Shown here: positions 25,483 to 33,701 of the stretch, one piece after another
How the letters are laid out: each line of letters opens with the position of its first letter
Position numbering within the stretch: position 1 is the stretch's first letter
Assembly (NCBI RefSeq): GCF_004361915.1
Contig: NZ_SNWP01000011.1
Location: 62,001-126,000 of the forward strand
DNA length: 64,000 nt
DNA from: Sediminibacterium goheungense
GTDB taxonomy: Bacteria; Bacteroidota; Bacteroidia; Chitinophagales; Chitinophagaceae
Direction: 5' to 3'
Notes under the pieces: model-generated
What the model was told of the DNA's origin: nothing
The model's database searches: none
Seen by the model: only the letters and a program-made list of their open reading frames with translations
Made by a program: the position numbers and the translations under genes

Positions 25483-25737
25483 ATGTATATCCAGCACTTA
25501 CAACCAAATATCATCCGCGAAGACAGCTACCTCACGGTTATATCTGAACGTGCAGGTAACCTGATACTCAAAGTATTGGATGTGGATGGACATATGGCCA
25601 AAACCATGGTGGAAGATGTAACCGAGGGGTTGCAACAGTTGGTGATTAACCTTGGCGACTTAGCCAGTGGTAATTATATACTCAATGCATTTAATGGCGA
25701 TACTTTTATCAAGGCCATTCGTTTCAGCAAACAATAA
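25483..25737 (+). CDS. Orphan small protein resembling a type IX secretion C-terminal sorting domain
   Basis: 84 residues that read as one beta-sandwich domain: LQPNIIREDSYLTVIS, LILKVLDVDGHMAKTM, LVINLGDLASGNYILNAFNG and a final FIKAIRFSKQ. This order is that of type A sorting domains at the C-terminus of type IX secretion cargo (NP..., D..G, L..G.Y, terminal K-F-K). Here there is no cargo and no signal peptide. Unusually for this genome the ATG is preceded by a good Shine-Dalgarno sequence (AAGGAGGG, spacing 4). Confidence 0.65.
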   Translation: MYIQHLQPNIIREDSYLTVISERAGNLILKVLDVDGHMAKTMVEDVTEGLQQLVINLGDLASGNYILNAFNGDTFIKAIRFSKQ

Positions 25738-25753
25738 TATTGGCAATTTTATG

Positions 25754-26087
25754 TGTCGCCGGACAGAAGTCCGGCGCTGGGATTCTCAATAGCGAATGTA
25801 TCAGTGTTGTTTTTCAATCAAAGCATCAAACATTGCACCGGACTTCAGTCCGCTGAATCCGATAAAGTGTCGCCGGACAGAAGTCGGGCGCTAGTAAAAG
25901 AAATAGTGACAGGTTTGTATCGTGGTTCAATGGAAGCACCAAACCTTGCACCGGACTTCAGTCCAGTGAAGCTTTTAAAATGTCGCGAGATTGAAGTCGG
26001 GTGCTAGTAAAGCTAATTGCGAATGGATCGGTGTTGTCTTTGAATCAAAGCACCAAACCTTGCACCGGACTTCAGTCCGGTGAACCA
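25754..26087. repeat. Three tandem units of about 113 bp with GCCGGAC/GTCCGGC palindromes
   Basis: Units begin at 25754, 25868 and 25981. Each starts with TGTCGC(CGGACAG)AAGTC and ends with CACCGGACTTCAGTCCG, giving two hairpins per unit of alternating type (CGCCGGAC..GTCCGGCG and CCGGACTTCAGTCCGG). The third unit is the most diverged at its left end. The last 16 bases are read as the C-terminus of the DUF3089 gene on the other strand. Frames read through it are not genes. Confidence 0.9.
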
Positions 26088-27109
26088 TTTTTATAGGCTT
26101 TGATTCTTTCTTTCACATTTTCCCGCACACTCAGGTAGTATAGATTATAATCACCAATATGGTAATTCTTTGTGGTGAAGAAAATATTACCAAAAAAGCG
26201 CGGCTTAGGGGTCCAGATAACACCACCGGCATTATTGGCTTCGGCTACTTTTTTTACCAGACTATTGAAACCGGTAACCACACTTCCCATATTTATTTTT
26301 CGGGGTGCTATCGTATCTGTGCGGCTCCAGGTGAGCGGATTGGTAACAATGGCAGGTACTTTTTCATGTAGTACATAATCCGGTTTATAGCCTTCTTTAA
26401 AGGTTCGCCAGCTTAATATACATCCGGTTTCGTTAGCTGTTTCGCAGGCTTTAAGTTGTGTAAACCAGTTTTTTTCTACTGGTATACCCACCAGATAAGC
26501 GGCTACCAGTTTTTTTTGCAAAGCGGTACCATCAAAAAATTCTTTTACCAGTCTTTTACCATGTGTGGTACCCTGGCTATGCGTTGCAATAATGATGGGG
26601 CGACCATTATTATAATGACTGAGATAATAGGAGAAAGCAGCTTTTACATCTGCATAAGCGATTTCAAATGCCTGTAATGCTGCAACCGTATCTGCTGCTG
26701 TAACCGGGAAATAGGCCCCAAGGTTAGCCTGCCTGTAGCGGGGGGCAAATATGCGTCCGGATGCATTGAAAATACTCGCCTGATACAGAATGGTACTATA
26801 ATCTGTTTTTGCCGCCAGTGCAGCATTTTCAATGGGTGCATTCCATCCGAACGGACGGGCGTTATCGGTATAGGTAGTTGGATGAATAAAAAAAATATCG
26901 ATCGAAGAGTCTGCCAGGTACATTTTGCGTAAGGGTCTGGGAATACTGTCTGAGGGATCTTTTTTATAGGGATGCGCCGCCCAATACTCCAGATTACCAT
27001 AATCCGGCACAGATGAGGGTAAAGCATACTGTGATTCGAACTTATGGTAGCCATTACTGCAGCCATACAGTAAAATCAGAATAAGACTTGCAAAACGGGT
27101 GTATTTCAT
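26072..27109 (-). CDS. DUF3089 lipoprotein, alpha/beta hydrolase fold
   Basis: 345 residues. A lipoprotein signal ends at LLYGC. DUF3089 features follow: DIFFIHPTTYT, ASIFNASGRIFAPRYRQA and nucleophile motif ATHSQGT, then GCILSWRTF. Likely an extracytoplasmic esterase or lipase-like enzyme; the substrate is unknown. The final residues (NGSPD and stop) are encoded by the tandem-repeat element that lies downstream, so the natural C-terminus may have been replaced by repeat sequence. Confidence 0.83.
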   Translation of the reverse strand: MKYTRFASLILILLYGCSNGYHKFESQYALPSSVPDYGNLEYWAAHPYKKDPSDSIPRPLRKMYLADSSIDIFFIHPTTYTDNARPFGWNAPIENAALAAKTDYSTILYQASIFNASGRIFAPRYRQANLGAYFPVTAADTVAALQAFEIAYADVKAAFSYYLSHYNNGRPIIIATHSQGTTHGKRLVKEFFDGTALQKKLVAAYLVGIPVEKNWFTQLKACETANETGCILSWRTFKEGYKPDYVLHEKVPAIVTNPLTWSRTDTIAPRKINMGSVVTGFNSLVKKVAEANNAGGVIWTPKPRFFGNIFFTTKNYHIGDYNLYYLSVRENVKERIKAYKNGSPD

Positions 27110-27172
27110 CCTTTAAAGTTGATAAAAATACCTGAAACATCTGCGTTGTCTACATACTACCATAAATCAGAC

Positions 27173-27180
27173 TAGTTTTG
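27173..27180 (+). promoter_or_regulatory. Promoter -7 box TAGTTTTG
   Basis: Perfect TAnnTTTG match 46 bases upstream of the 2-oxoglutarate oxygenase ATG. Confidence 0.65.
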
Positions 27181-27191
27181 TAATTTTCCAG

Positions 27192-27212
27192 ACGGTTCAG
27201 TAACCGTTTTTT
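27192..27212 (+). terminator. Small terminator-like hairpin in the leader of the oxygenase gene
   Basis: ACGGTT pairs with AACCGT across CAGT and is followed by a T-run to 27212. It lies between the -7 box and the ATG, so it could act as an attenuator. Confidence 0.5.
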
Positions 27213-27226
27213 ATTATTCATTTAAA

Positions 27227-28180
27227 ATGCACGTTATGGCCATACCCGTAGTAGATCTGGCAGAATTTTTAAGCGGCGACCCTGCACGCAAATCTGCTTT
27301 TGTACAGGAGCTTGGTAAAGCTTATGAAGAAGTAGGTTTTGTAGCCGTTAAAAACCATGGTATTCCCGATGAACTGATTGCTCATCAGTATGAATATGTA
27401 CAACAGTTTTTTGCTTTACCACTGGAGAAAAAATTACAGTACGAAATACCCGGTCTTGCCGGACAACGTGGTTATACCAGCTTTGGCCGTGAACATGCCA
27501 AGGGTAGTGAAGCACCGGATTTGAAGGAGTTTTTCCAGTATGGTCAAACCGTGGAAAATGATGATCCGATTAAAAGTGAATACCCGGACAATGTTGCCGT
27601 AAAAGAAGTAGAACCACTGAATAAAACACTTTTTAACGCTTACCGCAATTTTGAGAAAAGCGGTCGTGCATTATTACAAGCCATTGCCCTTTATCTCGGA
27701 CTGCATGAAAATTATTTTGATGCGCATATTGCGAATGGTAATTCTATCCTCCGTTGTATTCATTACCCTCCTATTACACAGGAACCCAAAAGTGCCATTC
27801 GCGCTGAGCAGCATGAAGATATCAACCTGATTACCTTATTGGTAGGGGCGTCGGCAGATGGCTTACAGATACTCACCAAACAGGGTGATTGGGTAAATGT
27901 AACCTCTTTACCCGAGCAGATTGTAGTGAATGTGGGTGATATGTTACAGCGTTTAACCAATAATAAACTCCGCAGTACCACGCATCGTGTGGTAAACCCA
28001 CCAAGAGAACACTGGCACACAAGTCGTTTCTCTATGCCTTTCTTCCTGCATCCACGAAGTGAAATGAGTCTGGCCTGTCTGGAAAGCTGTATAGATGAAG
28101 CACATCCCAAAGCTTATCCGGATGCCACGGCAGGCGAATACCTGGATGAAAGACTGAGAGAAATCGGACTGAAGAAATAA
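27227..28180 (+). CDS. 2-oxoglutarate/Fe(II) oxygenase, isopenicillin N synthase family
   Basis: 317 residues, cytoplasmic. N-terminal DIOX_N domain (IPVVDLAEFL, VGFVAVKNHGIP) and C-terminal jelly roll with iron ligands His196-Glu-Asp198 and His253 (THRVVNPP) and 2-oxoglutarate-binding Arg267-x-Ser269. All active-site residues are retained. The family hydroxylates or desaturates small molecules; the substrate is unknown. An alternative ATG lies three codons in. A leader hairpin suggests possible attenuation. Confidence 0.9.
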   Translation: MHVMAIPVVDLAEFLSGDPARKSAFVQELGKAYEEVGFVAVKNHGIPDELIAHQYEYVQQFFALPLEKKLQYEIPGLAGQRGYTSFGREHAKGSEAPDLKEFFQYGQTVENDDPIKSEYPDNVAVKEVEPLNKTLFNAYRNFEKSGRALLQAIALYLGLHENYFDAHIANGNSILRCIHYPPITQEPKSAIRAEQHEDINLITLLVGASADGLQILTKQGDWVNVTSLPEQIVVNVGDMLQRLTNNKLRSTTHRVVNPPREHWHTSRFSMPFFLHPRSEMSLACLESCIDEAHPKAYPDATAGEYLDERLREIGLKK

Positions 28181-28215
28181 GAAATACGAAATAAGGAATA
28201 AGGAATAAGAAAGTA
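28181..28215. repeat. AAGAAATACGAAATAAGGAA-type low-complexity tract
   Basis: Short A-rich repeats (AATAAGGAATAAG) beginning at the oxygenase stop codon. Confidence 0.55.
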
Positions 28216-28229
28216 ATACTACAATAGCC

Positions 28230-28274
28230 AAAACGCAGGTTGTTATGAAATACATGATAATCTGCGTTTTTATT
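28230..28274 (+). terminator. Terminator of the oxygenase gene
   Basis: AAAACGCAG at 28230-28238 pairs with CTGCGTTTT at 28262-28270 and the stem continues inward with A-T and G-T pairs to about 17 bp; T-run follows. Confidence 0.7.
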
Positions 28275-28286
28275 TGGTACGAAATG

Positions 28287-28325
28287 ATACTCACTGCTCA
28301 CTACTGACTACTCACTATTCACGAC
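28287..28325. repeat. ACTCACT/ACTGACT low-complexity tract
   Basis: Repeats of CTCACTACTGACTACTCACT type; the same motif forms the inverted tract at 42272-42343. Confidence 0.7.
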
Positions 28326-28396
28326 TCTCTAAAACAGTCTTGTTGACTTTTAAGGGATTTTATTAATTTTCAGGTTCAACAATCCATCTGTTATCC

Positions 28397-29656
28397 TTGA
28401 TACTCTTACGCCATATACCTTTTCTGCGTGCAGTGTTGTGGCATAGCATAACGGCATTTGGCGGGCCACAGGGGCATATGGGTATGATGATGAAAACCTT
28501 TGTGCACCAGCGGAGAGATGTAACAGAATCGGAATTGATGGAGTATAATGCATTCTGCCAGCTTTTACCCGGTGCTTCATCTACCCAGACACTAACATTG
28601 ATCGGGTACAAACGAGGGGGAATTCCCCTGGCCATTCTTACCTTACTCATATGGATTACACCGGCCTGTACTTTAATGGGTGGTCTGTCTTTTTTGATGG
28701 GTTATTTTGATGAGCGATCTATTCGCCCTGATTTCTTTTCTTTTATCCAGCCAATGGCCATCGGCTTTATTGCCTATTCCACCTACCGGATATTCGGACT
28801 CGCAGTACATAATACGATTACTAGGGTTATTATGGCATTGGCTTCACTCGCTACTTTTATACTGTTTAAAACACCCTGGATCTTTCCTGCCCTGATTATA
28901 GCTGCAGGTATTGCCACTAATTTCAGTGATAAACGAATTCCGGATAAGAATCAGCCCAGAAAGAAAATCAAATGGGGTAATATCCTCATATTTTTTGTGC
29001 TATTTGGTACTGCCGGATATATTTCAGAAACCGCTACCAGACAAAACTGGGAGAACAGAAAAGCCATTAACCTTTTTGAGAATGCTTATCGTTTCGGCAG
29101 CCTCGTTTTTGGTGGTGGAGATGTAATGATGCCCCTGATGTATGAGCAATATGTAACCCGTCCCGAATCGAAGAGGATAAAAGAAACAGGCCGTGATGTA
29201 TTGAAGATGAGTAAAGAGGATTTTCTTACGGGTTCAGGAATGGTAAGAGCCATCCCCGGACCTGTTTTTTCGATTGGTGCTTTTACCGGCGGGATGGTGT
29301 TAAAAGAAGAAGGTGCCTGGGGGCAGCTGATGGGCTGTATCATTGGTGCCATTGCTATTTTTCTGCCCAGTGCCTTGCTGGTGCTCTTTTTTTTCCCGGT
29401 ATGGCATAACCTGAAACGTTATGTAGTGATATTCAGATCACTGGAAGGTATTAATGCCGCAGTAGTGGGTATTATGGCCGGCGCTACTTTCTATCTGATG
29501 AAAGACACTTTCCTGATTGCCCTTTTTGAGGGTCGCTATGTTGCCATTTTGGATGTTCTCATCATCGCTCTCACTTTTTTCCTCCTCCAGTTAAAACGCA
29601 TACCTGCTCCTCTGATTGTACTGGGATGTTTGTTGTTAGGGTATCTGTTGCATTGA
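28397..29656 (+). CDS. chrA: Chromate transporter family protein (ChrA-like)
   Basis: 419 residues with ten or more hydrophobic segments and two CHR halves. The first half shows [25 protein letters not shown] and [10 protein letters not shown]; the second shows [29 protein letters not shown] and IFLPSALLV. Exports chromate or related oxyanions. No ATG exists between the in-frame stop upstream and the conserved FGGP region, and residues just after the TTG at 28397 already match the family start, so TTG is used. A chromate regulator is not seen nearby. Confidence 0.87.
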   Translation: MILLRHIPFLRAVLWHSITAFGGPQGHMGMMMKTFVHQRRDVTESELMEYNAFCQLLPGASSTQTLTLIGYKRGGIPLAILTLLIWITPACTLMGGLSFLMGYFDERSIRPDFFSFIQPMAIGFIAYSTYRIFGLAVHNTITRVIMALASLATFILFKTPWIFPALIIAAGIATNFSDKRIPDKNQPRKKIKWGNILIFFVLFGTAGYISETATRQNWENRKAINLFENAYRFGSLVFGGGDVMMPLMYEQYVTRPESKRIKETGRDVLKMSKEDFLTGSGMVRAIPGPVFSIGAFTGGMVLKEEGAWGQLMGCIIGAIAIFLPSALLVLFFFPVWHNLKRYVVIFRSLEGINAAVVGIMAGATFYLMKDTFLIALFEGRYVAILDVLIIALTFFLLQLKRIPAPLIVLGCLLLGYLLH

Positions 29657-29658
29657 GG

Positions 29659-29834
29659 CTTGAGGTACTAGCTACTAGCTATTAGCTACTAGCCATTAGC
29701 CATTAGCCATTAGCCATTAGCAAACAAAAAGACTTTAAGATAGATTATAATTGGGTGATAAAATCAATATACTTGATTACTAATAGCTGGAAGCTTACAG
29801 CTAGCAGCTCATAGCTCATAACTCGCAGCTCAAA
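29659..29834. repeat. AGCTATTAGCCATTAGC-type repeats around an AT-rich core
   Basis: At 29669-29722 the tract consists of TAGCTACTAGCTATTAGC followed by four CATTAGC units; at 29783-29834 a complementary-looking tract (CAGCTAGCAGCTCATAGC) follows, so the two can pair imperfectly. No gene; probably terminates chrA transcripts. Confidence 0.8.
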
Positions 29835-29869
29835 ACCACAGGCTTTCCAAAAAAAACGTATATTAGAGC

Positions 29870-30613
29870 ATGGTCACATTAGCAATCTACAACCTCAAGG
29901 GTGGAGTGGGCAAAACAGCTGCATCCATCAATCTGGCATATTTGTTTGCCAAAGAAGGATATAAGACACTGGTATGGGATCTTGATCCGCAGGGTTCATC
30001 CTCTTTCTACCTGGGTGCCAGCGCAACGGTGAAAAATGAATCCCGCAAACTACTCAATAGCGAAATGGAACTGGCCGATGCCATTCAGTCAACACCGTAT
30101 GAAAACCTCGACATTATCCCGGCTGATATATCTGCAAGACATGCAGATATATTACTGAATGAAATGAAACAGTCACGCCGTAAACTGCTTACGCTCCTGG
30201 CGCCACTGAAAAAAGAGTACGATATCGTAATACTGGATAGTCCACCTGGCATATCTGTTTTACATGATGCCGTATTTATTGCTGCCGACTGGGTACTGAT
30301 GCCGAATATACCAACTACCTTATCTATCCGTTCATATGAAACAGTAGATGGCTATTTTAAGGAGAATGATCTCGATCGTGGTAAGATCAAGTGTTTTTTC
30401 AGTATGGTTGATCACAGGAAAAACCTGCACCATGAAGTGATGAATGCGTTTTATAAAGACAAATTTTTCCTGAAAAGCTATATACCCTATCTGAGTGATG
30501 TAGAGAAGATGGGTGTACATGGGGCGCCATTGGAAACCTATGCTGCCAGTAGCTATGCAGCAGAATGCTATCGTGGCCTTTGGAAAGAAATCAGAAAAAC
30601 CTGTATTGAATAA
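29870..30613 (+). CDS. ParA-family ATPase
   Basis: 247 residues. Deviant Walker A KGGVGKT with Lys10 and Lys15, DLDPQGSSS, and LDSPPGISVLHDAV mark the MinD/ParA class that dimerises on ATP and positions DNA or protein cargo. It is short and lacks an N-terminal HTH, so a chromosomal or orphan ParA. No parB, parS-like inverted repeat or replication gene is adjacent, so its cargo is unknown. Upstream is only repeat DNA and no -7 box was recognised. Confidence 0.88.
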   Translation: MVTLAIYNLKGGVGKTAASINLAYLFAKEGYKTLVWDLDPQGSSSFYLGASATVKNESRKLLNSEMELADAIQSTPYENLDIIPADISARHADILLNEMKQSRRKLLTLLAPLKKEYDIVILDSPPGISVLHDAVFIAADWVLMPNIPTTLSIRSYETVDGYFKENDLDRGKIKCFFSMVDHRKNLHHEVMNAFYKDKFFLKSYIPYLSDVEKMGVHGAPLETYAASSYAAECYRGLWKEIRKTCIE

Positions 30614-30621
30614 AATCGCTC

Positions 30622-30660
30622 CGAAACCTCTGTGAGCCCTCTGTTTCTGCGGTGATATTT
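30622..30660. repeat. CTCTGTGAGCC..TCTGCGGTGA intergenic element
   Basis: Second member of the family ending TCTGCGGTGA; compare 10391-10440. Confidence 0.55.
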
Positions 30661-30725
30661 CTGATGAAAGAAGTAGCCCAAGTGATTGTAAAGGTCACTC
30701 AGCGTTTTAAGTTAACCTATAGAAT

Positions 30726-31457
30726 ATGGAAAGACATTTGTCATCTTGGTATAGCCCTGCACTGGGTAAAGAAATGCCGATTGCATCTTATGGTCATTAT
30801 GGTTTTGCCCTTTTATTAATACCTACGGCTGCGGCAGACTACCTTGAATATGAGAGATTTCAGCTGATAGATGCATTGGCACCTTATATTAACAGCGGTA
30901 AGCTTCGTGTATTCAGTATCGATAGCATGAACAAGGAAAGCTGGATGAACAATGAGATGGAACCATCACATAAAGCTATTCGTCATAATCAGTTCAATGA
31001 ATATGTATTCAATGAAGTGGTTCCTTTTATACGAACCCATACCAGTAATGAAACCATGGTTTATACCTGTGGAGCTTCTTTCGGAGCACTGCATGCCATG
31101 AATCTTTTTCTGAAACGTCCGGATATTATCAATGGTGCCATCAGTATGAGTGGCGTTTATAATTTAACTGAATATACCAAGGGTTTCTGGGATGAGCAGG
31201 TATTCTATAATAGCCCGGAACATTATATACCTACATTAAATGATCCCTGGTATCTCGATAAAATAAAATCTAGTCACCATATACATATTTATACCGGCAG
31301 TGGTTCTTATGAAGATCCCGAAGCATCCAAACGTTTTGCGGGTATACTGTATAATAAAGGCATCTGGTATGATCTGGATGTATGGGGTGCCGATATCAAT
31401 CACGACTGGCCCACCTGGCGCACAATGTTACCCTATATTATTGATGTGAAGTTTTAG
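30726..31457 (+). CDS. Esterase family protein (esterase D-like fold)
   Basis: 243 residues, no signal peptide. Nucleophile motif CGASFGALHAMN near residue 118, then DINHDWPTWRTMLPY near the C-terminus supplies the catalytic His. These are the marks of the putative-esterase (PF00756-like) family related to S-formylglutathione hydrolase and antigen 85. Substrate unknown; could be a cytoplasmic thioesterase. Standalone. Confidence 0.83.
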   Translation: MERHLSSWYSPALGKEMPIASYGHYGFALLLIPTAAADYLEYERFQLIDALAPYINSGKLRVFSIDSMNKESWMNNEMEPSHKAIRHNQFNEYVFNEVVPFIRTHTSNETMVYTCGASFGALHAMNLFLKRPDIINGAISMSGVYNLTEYTKGFWDEQVFYNSPEHYIPTLNDPWYLDKIKSSHHIHIYTGSGSYEDPEASKRFAGILYNKGIWYDLDVWGADINHDWPTWRTMLPYIIDVKF

Positions 31458-31459
31458 TG

Positions 31460-31524
31460 GATGGCTTATGGCTGATAGCCTATGGTAAAATATTTTCTAT
31501 AAGCTATTCACCATAAGCTATTTG
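31460..31524. repeat. ATGGCTTATGGCTGATAGCC-type inverted tract
   Basis: Starts just after the esterase stop; TATGGT..ACCATA and GGCTTATGG..CCATAAGC arms can pair. Member of the AGC-TTAT-GGC tract family; likely terminator. Confidence 0.7.
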
Positions 31525-31616
31525 CAATCACCTATCTACCCACTGCAAAAACCTCGTTAATTCCCGGCAAATTTGAGGCAGTATGCTGTTCCTGTTTTAA
31601 TATTACAGTTCAATTG

Positions 31617-32402
31617 ATGGATTTGACTAAAAAGCTACTGTTTTTTCTTTGTTGTTTTACCGCTTGCATTTTTTGGAGTAGCAGGGATTTGTGCGCGCAG
31701 TTTGTTACCATTTCGGGTAATGTGTATGATATAAGTGCCAGAAGACCACTGGAAGCAGTGGCTGTATTGAGTACATCTGGCAGAGGCACGGTTACAGATT
31801 CATTGGGTCGTTACCTGATCATTGTTCCGAGAACTGACTCTATCTGGTTTTCAATGATCGGTAAATCAACCATGAAATATCCGGTAGACACAATTATCAA
31901 TGTAGATAACTTCAATGTGATGATTCATGTACGGGCTGCTGATTTACCCGAAGTGAAAGTTCGGAATAATTACTACAAACTCGATTCAATTCAGAACAGA
32001 AAAGATTATGCCAAAGCTTTTGATTTTAAAAAACCCACACTCAGGTTAAGCAATAACCCCAATTATAATCCCGGAGGCCTAACGGTAGGTTTCGATCTGG
32101 TGGAATTGATCAATATGTTCAGAACCCGTCGTAACCGAAATATGGAATTCCTGCAAAACAGGTTATTGGAGCAGGAGCAGGATAAATACATTGACCGGCG
32201 TTTCAGCAAAAAATTCGTTCGGGAAATAACTTTACTGAACCCACCCGAGATCGACACATTCATGAAAAGATATCGACCCGAGTATGCATTACTTACGCAG
32301 ATGAATGATCTTGAACTGGGCTACTATATCGGTAAATGTTATGAACAGTTTAAGTCGCTCAGGTATAACTGGCGCGGTGGTTTACGCAGGCGTGATGATT
32401 AA
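31617..32402 (+). CDS. Secreted carboxypeptidase-like regulatory domain protein
   Basis: 261 residues. A signal peptide (about 1-27) precedes a CarboxypepD_reg-like beta-sandwich at about 30-105 (ISGNVYDISARRPLEAVAVLSTSGRGTVTDSLGRYLI), the domain often found at the start of SusC-like transporters. The remaining part is helical and charged (LLEQEQDKYIDRRFSKKFVREI), with no transporter barrel. Probably periplasmic or outer-membrane-associated with unknown role. A TTG one codon earlier is possible; ATG at 31617 is preferred. Confidence 0.8.
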   Translation: MDLTKKLLFFLCCFTACIFWSSRDLCAQFVTISGNVYDISARRPLEAVAVLSTSGRGTVTDSLGRYLIIVPRTDSIWFSMIGKSTMKYPVDTIINVDNFNVMIHVRAADLPEVKVRNNYYKLDSIQNRKDYAKAFDFKKPTLRLSNNPNYNPGGLTVGFDLVELINMFRTRRNRNMEFLQNRLLEQEQDKYIDRRFSKKFVREITLLNPPEIDTFMKRYRPEYALLTQMNDLELGYYIGKCYEQFKSLRYNWRGGLRRRDD

Positions 32403-32508
32403 ATCAGCCGGGCTTATCTGAGGTACCAGTTAAACAGAAAAGCTTAGGAGGGTTTATAGAAATTTAGTATATTTATAATATATATGTTTCCTCATTTATA
32501 TCCTTCAA

Positions 32509-33477
32509 ATGCGGATTAGCCTATTTTTCATTTGCACAATATGGCTTCTAACACAATCGGTGTCAGCGCAACAAAAAACGGGTGTGTGGAGAGGTGTAGT
32601 GGTATTTGGTTTGTCGCAACCTTATTTTAATAGCAATTCATTACCCAGTATTCAAAATGAAACAAGGTTTGGGCGTTTAAATCTGAATAATGCTTCTTCG
32701 GCTCTATACCTCAATGGAAGTCCTGAACGTGCTACAAAAGCCCGGCTTGATATAGTTGAAGCAGATGAGCGAATGCTGGCACAGCTTACTTCTTACAGTG
32801 ATGATTATAAGCTGGCAACCATGTATCAGTTTTATGTAAGACCTACTCCCAAAGAATTTTATAAATATCACTTACAGGCCAAGTCAGTGCTCGTAAATGA
32901 AACCATACGGAAAGCTGATTTATTTGATTTAAGAGGTAGTTTTATTCATACAGATTCAGGTACAGTTTTTCGGGGTATATGGGAAGATCCATTTGGGAGA
33001 AAAAAGTTTGGCAATTTTGTTTTTGTTGTATCAGATGAACCTGTTGCTATTAATCCGGAGTTATGGTATGGCTTCCTGAAGAAAAATCATATTGAAGAAA
33101 CATCACTGTTACCGCAACGGCAGTTTAAACCAGAACCAATTTTTGATACTATTCTCACAGAAGCGCCAGCTATATACGGTAATCTGGTAGATAATGGTCT
33201 CATAGATCAGGACACACTAAGCATATGGTTGAATGGTCGGCTGATTGAGGATAATATTGTGCCTGGTAAAAAGCCGTTTCATTTCCGGGTAAACCTGGGT
33301 GAACAGGAATGGAATTATTTATCTATCCGCTGCAAAAATGAAGGGAAAGAAAAGGGAACAGGTGTTCATCTCAATCTACAACTGCAGGATCTGCAAATGA
33401 AATACAACCTCGCACTCTACCAGTATGAGCAGGCAGAATGGGTCATACTACGTAAAAATTCGGTGAAAAGCAAATAG
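32509..33477 (+). CDS. Hypothetical secreted protein, 322 residues
   Basis: No family was recognised. A signal peptide (about 1-20, ending VSA before Q) precedes a beta-rich sequence: a first part with GVWRGVVVFGLSQ and GSFIHTDSGTVFRGIWED, reminiscent of small lipid- or ligand-binding beta domains, and a C-terminal part (ISIWLNGRLIEDNIVPGKKPFHFRVNLG-like, about 235-300) that looks like a beta-sandwich. Follows the carboxypeptidase-like regulatory gene in the same direction, 106 bases apart. Confidence 0.65.
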   Translation: MRISLFFICTIWLLTQSVSAQQKTGVWRGVVVFGLSQPYFNSNSLPSIQNETRFGRLNLNNASSALYLNGSPERATKARLDIVEADERMLAQLTSYSDDYKLATMYQFYVRPTPKEFYKYHLQAKSVLVNETIRKADLFDLRGSFIHTDSGTVFRGIWEDPFGRKKFGNFVFVVSDEPVAINPELWYGFLKKNHIEETSLLPQRQFKPEPIFDTILTEAPAIYGNLVDNGLIDQDTLSIWLNGRLIEDNIVPGKKPFHFRVNLGEQEWNYLSIRCKNEGKEKGTGVHLNLQLQDLQMKYNLALYQYEQAEWVILRKNSVKSK

Positions 33478-33498
33478 TTCCCGGCGTAGAAGGGAGGC

Positions 33499-33605
33499 TA
33501 TGAGCTATGAGCCATGAGCTGCGAGCGATTAGATCTGGATTTTTCAGAAATTTTTCTATGATGATATGGTATTCGCTCACAGCCCATAGCTCGTGGCTCA
33601 AAGCT
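33499..33605. repeat. GAGCTATGAGCCATGAGC-type inverted repeat
   Basis: A left arm of GAGCTATGAGCCATGAGCTGCGAGCG type and a right arm of CGCTCACAGCCCATAGCTCGTGGCTCA type pair imperfectly around an AT-rich loop. Same family as 29659-29834. Confidence 0.7.
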
Positions 33606-33701
33606 TAAAATACCGACAGAAAACATACCCCGGCCATTCATCCTTCGATGCACCAACAGAGGCTATTTAGTTTTATCTTTAACCGCTATAAATTTTACGC
33701 T

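Noticed and set aside
25753-26007. 84-codon frame in the tandem repeats
   Set aside because: Encoded by the 113-bp repeat units; no start signal and no protein character.
25754-26087. CRISPR array
   Set aside because: Units are 113 bp, diverged and have no constant short repeat with unique spacers; no cas genes are present.
29870-30613. Plasmid or replication origin region marked by ParA
   Set aside because: No parB, parS-like sites, replication initiator or DnaA boxes were found around it.
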